Source: Diphasiastrum complanatum (lineage: Eukaryota; Streptophyta; Lycopodiopsida; Lycopodiales; Lycopodiaceae). Taken from it: a stretch of DNA of 64,000 bases. The DNA lies in the NCBI GenBank assembly GCA_029204225.1, contig CM055096.1, forward strand, positions 38,745,866 through 38,809,865, read 5' to 3'. The number at the start of each line of letters is the position of its first letter. Within the stretch, counting starts at the first letter, position 1. Positions 56,827 to 64,000 of this stretch are shown piece after piece. The position numbers and the translations under genes are program-made. The notes beneath the pieces were generated by a model that did no database searches, was not told where the DNA came from, and saw only the letters and a program-made list of their open reading frames with translations.

Positions 56827-59800
56827 TTGTGCACGGCGGCATTAATGGCAACTGTGGTATATTCTGCTGGGCGATTTGCTGTAGCCGCTATGTGCGCAGG
56901 CATGTTTATGGTGGCAATTGCCACAGCCACATCATCGACGCGGGCCATTTCAAGCCTCCAAGTGGATGCAGAAGTGCTGCTGGATTTCAAGAAAAATGTG
57001 AGCGGTCAGGCGTTACAGGACTGGGATGCTTCCACTGCTGCAAATCCCTGTGGCTGGACAGGAGTAAATTGTGATCTCAAGCTTCAGCATGTGGTGGGGC
57101 TAAATCTTTCCCAACGAGGAATAATGGGTACCATCTCTCCCAGGCTAGGAGATCTGCCTATGCTCCATAGTCTTGACCTTTCTAAGAATAATCTCACTGG
57201 CTCTATCCCTCCTTCTCTAGGTAGGTTCTCGAATCTCAATACTCTTGCCCTCTTTTCCAACTTCCTGATAGGCAACATCCCCAGGGAGCTATCCAATTGC
57301 TCGACTCTGTTGGAGCTCAACCTCTCTCGCAACAAGCTCAATGGAACTGTGCCTCCTGAATTGGGCGTGCTCACAGAATTGCTCGATCTAGACATTGGCT
57401 ACAACAACTTCACGGGTACTATTCCCACTTCCCTTGGTAATCTGAGCAAGCTTGTAGCTTTTGGACTGTATGGCAACTATCTGAGAGGAAGTATTCCCCC
57501 AGAGCTTGGCTCTCTCTCGCAGTTGGAAGTCTTCAACGTCCTCTATAACAACCTCACGGGCAATATTCCCCTCACTGTGATGCAGAATTGCACCAAAATG
57601 CAGTTCTTCCACGTTGAATTCAACAACCTTTCTGGTTCAATTCCTCCCCAGTTAGAACAATTCAGTCAGCTGAAGGAGCTATGGATAAATGGAAACAACT
57701 TCACCGGTAGCGTGCCCCCTGAACTAGGAAACTTTTCTCAGTTGACGCTGTTTGATCTCGGATCAAACAGCTTGACAGGTACCATTCATGCCTCTCTTGG
57801 GCGGCTCACAACGTTGAAAAGGTTATTTAGCATAGCTGATAATGCTCTCACTGGGAGCATTCCTGCAGAGCTAGCAGCAAACTACACCAATTTGGAGGTA
57901 TTCAAACTCAAGGGAAATCTGCTCAGTGGTAGCATTGGTCAAGAGTTTGGTGAGATGAAAGCGCTCAGTGCATTGATACTCAACAACAATTTGCTGTCTG
58001 GTAAAATTCCTACCCAGCTTGGCAACTGCTCCTTGCTAGTTGAGGCGCAATTGCACTATAATCAGTTCACCGGACCTATACCTCCGGAGGTAGGCCGCCT
58101 CAGCAGTTTAAGCATGCTTTACCTGCACCATAATCGATTGACTGGAGAAATACCGGACGTATTTGTCAATTTCAAAATGCTAGAAGATCTAGCTCTGGGC
58201 TACAATATGCTGAGTGGGAGCATTCCTCGTAGTGTGGCTGGGCTGGGCTCTTTGGTAAAGAATTTCTCTCTGACACACAATCAGCTGTCCGGGGTGATAC
58301 CTGCAGAAATTGGACAGATGATTTTAGTCACTACTATTGATTTGTCCAACAACAATTTTTCTGGCAGTATTCCAGGAGGTATAGGGACTTGCGTGGGGTT
58401 GCAGCAGTTGAACTTCTCCGGAAACGCTTTGGTGGGAGATATTCCATCACAACTACAGACTTTGAAGAATCTGAACCAGCTTGATCTCTCTGCTAACAAT
58501 TTTTCAGGCACTATCCCTTCCGTCCTCACGCTTTTGCCATCGCTAACTTTTCTCAATCTCTCCTACAATCACCTTGTTGGTCCAATTCCCTCAACAGGAG
58601 TGTTTCGCAATCTCACTGCTAGCTCTTTCCAGGGAAACACTGAGGTTTGTGGAACAATTCTGCAGATTGAATGCCCCCTCAGCCCATCAAGCTCACCGCC
58701 TGCAAAGTCGTCTCAAAACGGCGTCAGACGGAGCACCGTCATCGTTGTCGCCTGTGTTGTCGGCCTCTTCATAGGTTTACTTCTTTTTTGCCTGCTGTCT
58801 CGCCTCAAAAGGAAAATTATTAGAAATATTTCTCCACCTTCTGATACACCACTGGAAGTGTTTGTCAAAGTACCTAAGCTGAAGCAGCTCACAGCGCAAG
58901 ATCTCTGGACTGCCACAGATGGTTTCAGCGATGGCAACATAGTTGGTACGGGAGCTTTCAGCGTTGTGTACAAAGGCACGTTACCTGGTGGGCTGCTGGT
59001 TGCGATCAAGAAGTTCAAAATTGAGAGCCACAATGTTGCTGCAAACCACCCCAGCTTCCTGGCAGAGCTGCAGATACTGAGGATGGCAAAGCACCGCAAT
59101 CTGGTGAGGATTTGGGGCTACTGCAAAAGCACGGAGCTCAAGGCCTTGATCGTGGATCTCATGCCCTACGGCAGCCTTGAGAAGCAGCTTTACAAGGGGA
59201 AGGGTGAAATCACAAATTGGTTTGTGTGCTATAAGATCATCACAGGCGTGGCGCAGGGGATGCTTTACCTTCACCACGAGTGCGCGGAACCAATTCTTCA
59301 TTGCGATTTGAAGCCAAGCAACATCCTCCTAGATGCAGAACTGGAACCTCATGTTGCTGATTTTGGAGTTGCAAGAATTCTCCGATATTCTGACATGAGT
59401 GGCGGTATATCCACCTCTGCCTTCCAAGGAACATTCGGATACATGGCTCCAGGTATGATCGCGAGTATTTCCCTTTCTTTACTGTGACGCCCACATCTAG
59501 GTCTTGATCTGCTAGCAGCTGTTGTTGATGACTGCTTTCGCGATTTCAGAAAATGCATCCCTAGGAAAAATCACATCCAAAGGGGATGTTTACAGCTATG
59601 GCATCGTTCTTCTGGAAATGATGACAAGGCGAAAACCTACAAGCGATCTGTTCACTTTACATGGATCGACGATGTCAACATGGGTTCAGACTGCCTTTGA
59701 TGACGATGCACTGAAAAAGGTGGATGCAGAGCTGCTAAACAATGCATCTGCTGCAGACAAAGAGGACTTTATTCGAGTCATGCAACTAGGATTGGCTTGT

Positions 59801-59893
59801 TGCAAGAAATATCCCGACGATCGTCCCACAATGAGAGAAATCGTTGAGATCCTTCAGCGGATGAACATTGCAAGGAATCTTATGATCAAGTAG
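56827..59893 (+). CDS. LRR receptor-like kinase, non-RD type, two exons
   Basis: Exons 56827-59452 and 59550-59893 (97-bp phase-1 intron, CCAG|GTATGA..TTTCAG|AA) give 989 aa. Start: the ATG at 56827 or, perhaps better, MATVVYSAGRF at 56845, followed by a hydrophobic signal peptide. Then an LRR N-cap (EVLLDFKKNV, NPCGWTGVNC), about 21 plant-type LRRs of 24 residues (LxLSxNxLxGxIPxxLG), a transmembrane helix (VIVVACVVGLFIGLLLFCLL) and a Ser/Thr kinase: GTGAFSVVYKG, VAIKKF, LHCDLKPSN (Cys before Asp, so non-RD), ADFGVARIL and, across the intron, YMAPE. It ends MREIVEILQRMN. Non-RD LRR kinases of this form (FLS2/EFR-like subfamily XII) mostly sense microbial or endogenous peptides at the plasma membrane. 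No lesion seen. The ligand cannot be told. Confidence 0.93.
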
Positions 59894-61780
59894 CAGATGG
59901 AAGCCGTGTGGACTGGAAATGTATGGCATTCTGACAGTTACACCTCTCTAGAATCTTTTGACTTGCAAGACTTACAGACCCAAAAACCCAAGTCAATTTC
60001 AAGGATGCTGCTTACAATCTCTATAATACAGCAGTTCCAGAGATGGTTGGGATCATAATCACTTATTAAATTAGCTGAAAGTGATTCTAGTGGAACAGCT
60101 GCAATTGTTGAGGCATTGTGATTCTTTATCATGCAATCTTTAATGAGACAGATGGGCATAAGGGGGATTGGAAAAAGGATGTAGTCACAAAACTTGAGGT
60201 AACTACGGTTGTTGAGCTTATTGATTCTACAGCGAACTTCCAGGTTCCTGCCAGCAATTTCACCTAGGAATCCAATTTTGTACTGAGGTTCCGTTAAGGG
60301 TCTTGTCATAAAAAGCCATTCCCCAATCCCACTCAATCTGAATGACTGATTTTTATAGGATTGCTCATTTGACTGCATATCACAGCGTGCAACACAATGT
60401 CAACACACGAGCTGCTTGACCCATATGCATGAATCACAGATCCCTATTCATTGATGCTGAAGATTGTCATCATATAAGCATGGGGCCTCCAATTCACCTG
60501 AATTTCTCATGTTTATGATTGTCCTTCGAAGTTCATGCATCACTGACGTGGCATTCAATCCCCGTTGAACATGATGGTCGTTGGCCAATTATAGTTACTA
60601 AATTTATAGTATTAGGAAATTTATTGTCTAATTGTAGCAAGTATCTAGGAAGGAGATCTTATTTAGGTGGATGAAATAAATGGAGTGCTTACATTTAGTT
60701 ATGCTTTAGGCATAATGATTATAATAATAAGCCATTTTTAGTTATGCAATAATTACTATAATTACAAGTCATTTTTAGTTATGAATATGATTGGGTGTAA
60801 TTTTCAGCTAGTCAACTCTAGTGGGGTGGGAGGGGGGGGTTCATTATTTTAAAGATTTAATACTTGAGAGCTCACCACACCATATGGAATCTCCAATTGC
60901 GATCATCTCTAGTCATTTGTGGGCCAATGATACCCCTCTTGGAGCCCACACCTATTTTAAAAGTGATACCCTTCTTGGAGTCCTACCTTGTTTTGGGCAT
61001 GCTAAGAGTAGACTACAACACAATGGTGAGTTTTAGATGCACATTTAGGGAGATAGTCTAAATTTGGCCCACGATGTTATGGACATCAACACAACCATCA
61101 ATAACTATGGTTGCCATTAACGTCACAATAAACTTCGGTATTCACAACAATGGTTGGCAAAAATGCCAATATGTGTGTTCAAAACACGAAAGGAGAGTGA
61201 CTTAAAACATGAGTAGCCACAAGACATCAAATCAAGGTCTCACCTTGTTGATGGTCAAGATTTGGCCATCTTCATTCGAAACTAAAGGCTAAATTTCGTT
61301 GGGCCCCTTGGTTTCAATTTTGAAGAAGGAATAAACATTCTTAAAAAAAGTTCAATAAAATGTCTCACGTGTGTTGAAAGGGTGACAAGCGAATCTTGTT
61401 TTCAAGGCAAGTACACGATAAAGTAAAGTTGGAGTAGCTAAATGCACTTTGGAGAGGAATAACTTTAGCTACAAGAGGCCTTTTTGGAACATGTAAAACC
61501 CTACATGGGTCTTGTAAATAGAGAGTAAGCTTTTGTGAGAGAGAGAAATGTCTTGGAGATATTTTCTCACCATTCTAGTGAGTGAAACATGGGCAACTTG
61601 GCAAGCTATCATGTTACCCATTTAATGGAGATATGACCATCTTTGAATAGATTCTTGGCTTTACTTTTTTTTTTTTTGTCGGAGGTTTTAATAGTGTTGC
61701 CTATTCGTTGCTACAACTCTCAATAGTTTCTTATCAAATGGTTCCACACAAAAATCGAGTGATATTTGAGAAAAAAAAAC
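59894..61780. other. Downstream of the receptor kinase, nothing recognised
   Basis: 3' UTR followed by AT-rich sequence. An open frame at 60378-59938 on the minus strand (146 codons) has no recognisable features and lies antisense to the likely 3' UTR. 'aagccatttttagttatg' phrases recur at about 60731 and 60767. Confidence 0.4.
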
Positions 61781-62340
61781 GGTGAATGGAGGAGGTAAAT
61801 TATTCACACAGAATAGTAAGCTAGAATGCACTTCAAATGATAGCATTTGGTGGTTCAAAATGAAGAGCATTTTTATGGAATGCAAACTTTTGGACGTTGT
61901 TATTAGTATTGAGACAAAGACTAAATACAATGTTAGTGCATCAAAGGGCTTCCGATTGACATGCGCAAAAGGTGAGGTAGATTGTCAACTTGTCAATAAA
62001 GGATCCATTGTGCCTCACATTAGTAATACATAGATGACTAGGGGTGCATGGGATGCTAAACGTGCAAATTCAAGAATCCTCATGCTTCTTACACAATAAG
62101 TTGAAGACTGTCAAAAGGTGTTTTTGTGGAATGCAAACTTTTGGACAGTGGATCAAAGGGCTTTTGATTGACATGCACAAACGATGAGGTCGATGATCAA
62201 CTTGTCAATCAAGGATCACATTGTGCCTCATATTAGTGATGCACAGATGACTAGGGTGCATGGGATGCTCAACATGCAAATTCAAGCAATGAAATCCTCA
62301 TGCTTCTTACACAATAAGTTGAATAATGTCAAAAGGTGAA
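61781..62340 (+). pseudogene. Copia gag fragment with internal direct repeat
   Basis: SNDSIWWFKMKSIFMECKLL, then HISNT and AWDAKRANSRILMLLTQ fit the copia gag (UBN2) pattern with stops. The stretch 61862-62104 is followed by a shortened, diverged copy at 62125-62327 (shared 'tggaatgcaaacttttggac', 'atgactagg', 'cttcttacacaataagttga'). Confidence 0.55.
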
Positions 62341-62499
62341 GACATGGAGGCCTATCTTACTCACAAAAGGAGATAAGTGACAAGAATTGATAAAGCTATG
62401 AGGGACATAGAACTCATTCACATAATGATAAATGGATTTGTTCAGACATTTGTTTATTAGTCAAATAATGGCAAGAAAGCTATATCCCATTTTTGAAAC

Positions 62500-62640
62500 C
62501 TACTTGGCAACTAGCCTTGCCTTATGTTTGCTTACATTTCCATCCATCTTTAGTTTCAGATTAAAAACCCATTTACATCCAATCACATTCTTAAGAGGTC
62601 TATCAGCAAGGATCCATGTGCCATTTTCCATGTAGTGGGT
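62500..62640 (-). pseudogene. Copia reverse-transcriptase start, fragment
   Basis: The minus strand reads ENGTWILADRPLKNVIGCKW, then VFNLKLKMDGNVSKHKARLV: the conserved opening of copia RT (compare ENHTWDLVDLP...CKWVFRLKYNQDGS at about 40250). It ends at the KARLVAK box. Confidence 0.8.
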
Positions 62641-62780
62641 TTCTTTCCTTGCCTATCCAACCCAAGATCTAATCAATCTAGCATCAAGGAGATGAAGCTA
62701 GTTGTCACGCGTAGATTCGTTCCCATGAGAGCGATAGCATAATTCAAATTTCAGCATGAATGGAAGATCCATATCTAACT

Positions 62781-63420
62781 CTAACATCCATGAACCCTAA
62801 GCATTAACACTACATCCATTAATTCACAATTTTCAAAAGCGATTTTCCCGGTGCCCCAATTATGAATTACTTGCGCAACTCGTAACCATAGGCGTCCCAA
62901 TAGGACTCGGTAGACATTTGGTGCTTCTTGTAAGTCCATTACTACGAAAGTAATGACAAACTGTACTCTGACAATTCTGACAGGTATATCTTCAACCATT
63001 CCTCGCAGACGAATCAGCCAACTTAATGGCAAAAGTCGCAGGTTTTATCTTTGTAAGACCCTATTTTGCACATAGGTTTGTAGAAATCAAGTTAACGGTT
63101 GTTTCATTAGGAAATTGTCTATGCTATATCGGCAGGGTGATATTTTTTTTCTCACTTTTCCAAGCTGCTCCGACATAGAGTACTTCATTAGATTCTTCAA
63201 ATCCGACACAAAAAAGTGGCTCTTGATAGACTTCTGATTCAGCTTGAGTTAACTTTTGTGCTAATACTTCTTTTGCTTTTGGCACCAGCTTCAGAAACTC
63301 TCCCAACAAAATATTGATCTTACTAGACGAAATATTCATGAGCAATTCTGTTTGCGATGCTTCTAGTTCAGTCATCTTGAAGTGTTCTTCATGATCATGC
63401 AACTTTGCCTTCAATAGAGC
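62781..63420 (-). pseudogene. Gypsy-type gag/protease linker and retropepsin remnant
   Basis: ORF 63414-63124: SSKINILLGEFLKLVPKAKE, then SNEVLYVGAAW. Continuing with stops: TTVNLISTNLCAK and GLTKIKPATFAIKLAD. After a shift, ORF 63032-62781: VRIVRVQFVITFVVMDLQEA, then YRVLLGRLWLRVAQVIHNWG and GKIAFEN. The latter matches the 'LLGRPWL..a.aivdwg' C-terminal half of a retropepsin-like protease seen in plant Ty3/gypsy elements. The catalytic DTG/DSG is not preserved. Confidence 0.6.
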
Positions 63421-63510
63421 TACATGGAATCCTATTCATCAAATGGTTAGCACAAGTGAGAGCTTCTCCCCAATCAGGGTATACTCATTTTCTTATATCA
63501 CGATTTATAT
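63400..63510 (-). pseudogene. Copia integrase fragment
   Basis: The minus strand reads PDWGEALTCANHLMNRIP and IEGKVA, as in WGEAITCANYLCNRLPN of the copia at 40168-41830. It abuts the gypsy fragment, so two elements are joined here. Confidence 0.6.
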
Positions 63511-64000
63511 TGTTGCCAATCCTAAATAATGCTTTATAAACATCCTTGGCTTATGTGATCCTTCTTATGGCCGTACCAAGCCTTTTTGACAACTCTAATG
63601 TGCTCTAGGTGACAAAGATATGTATTGACAATCTAGATATGGGATTGCAAATTGGTTTGGTAGACATTGTGCGAGTGCAATAAAGTGACTCAATTTAACT
63701 TTTGATTGGAAAAATATCATTTGGATGCAAATTGTTGCATGTTGCCTCATGATTTCTTTATTTTGCTTGAGAAATAGTATTTGTCCCTCACACAATGAAT
63801 TGGATGATGTTAGAAAAAATGCCTTTTCTTTGTTTGAGAAATTATTTATATCCTCCAATAAGTTGGATGTTGGTCAAGAGTTACTTTCCTTTGCTTTGCT
63901 TGGGGTTAAGTGTTATAGTGTAAAATAAGCCTGCATAAATGAAAACTTTAGGTAGGGAGTCATATTCTATAATGAGCTTATGTAAATGATGAGGACATGG
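63511..64000. other. Right end of window, nothing recognised
   Basis: AT-rich. Minus-strand phrases such as LAQCLPNQFAIPYLDCQYIS (about 63690-63630) could be decayed coding sequence, but I cannot assign them. Confidence 0.3.

Noticed and set aside
57084-59558. Long antisense ORFs within the receptor kinase
   Set aside because: Shadows of the LRR and kinase frame created by its codon composition.
59938-60378. 146-codon minus-strand ORF after the receptor kinase
   Set aside because: No recognisable feature, antisense to the likely 3' UTR, and composition like non-coding AT-rich DNA.

Overview
The window looks like nuclear DNA of a land plant with a large, repeat-rich genome. The signs are split genes with GT..AG introns (one about 10 kb), Ty1/copia and Ty3/gypsy retrotransposons primed by initiator-Met tRNA (TGGTATCAGAGC), long (AG)n/(CT)n microsatellites, a plant subtilase and a plant LRR receptor kinase. 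The nested decaying elements and the mix of families suggest a fern or another seed-free plant to me, but that is inference. I found no rRNA, tRNA or CRISPR.

Layout. 0-1.9 kb: tail of a Mutator-like/SWIM zinc-finger gene, broken. 3-13 kb: a graveyard of copia elements (3.06-5.04 kb; 9.79-12.52 kb), a pair of inverted LTR-like arms (5.08-6.30 kb), an 889-bp LTR with internal subrepeats (6.55-7.44 kb) and a minus-strand gypsy chromovirus tail (8.2-8.56 kb). 14.4-34.4 kb: one subtilisin-like protease pseudogene in at least nine exons. Its 10,164-bp intron holds a two-gene unit (19.5-27.2 kb), and its last exon is split by an LTR retrotransposon with a 5-bp target-site duplication (31,124-34,254). 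38.15-44.14 kb: a complete, young copia element with CATAT target-site duplications, on the minus strand, inserted in an unrecognised, already decayed minus-strand gene (37.9-45.5 kb). 46.9-48.1 kb: a degenerate TCGACCGA-type repeat and a gypsy gag. 48.1-53.1 kb: fragments of an unrecognised minus-strand multi-exon gene, with a second partial copy at 54.6-55.15 kb. 56.8-59.9 kb: an apparently intact two-exon LRR receptor-like kinase. 61.8-63.5 kb: copia and gypsy scraps.

The most unusual part is the unit at 19.5-27.2 kb. A minus-strand gene encodes a predicted DDE/RNase-H-like transposase (key motifs IHGMDQ, LQLDNT, YDQIDQMF). Divergent from it, a plus-strand gene encodes a ParB-like domain followed by what reads as a beta-class DNA N6/N4 methyltransferase (ADIPYG, then VWYKPN, then YQKP). 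Between them lies an array of about 13 copies of a 19-bp palindrome (consensus ACCTATGCTnAGCATAGGT), most of it folded into a larger inverted repeat. Six more copies sit inside the predicted introns of the ParB-methyltransferase gene. I read this as a decayed DNA transposon, or a similar selfish unit, that carried its own site-recognition and modification module. That reading is inference from motifs.

Most coding sequence here is dead: nearly every element shows stops, frameshifts or catalytic changes, several of them C-to-T/G-to-A as expected for methylated repeats. The LRR kinase is the only gene I would call likely functional.
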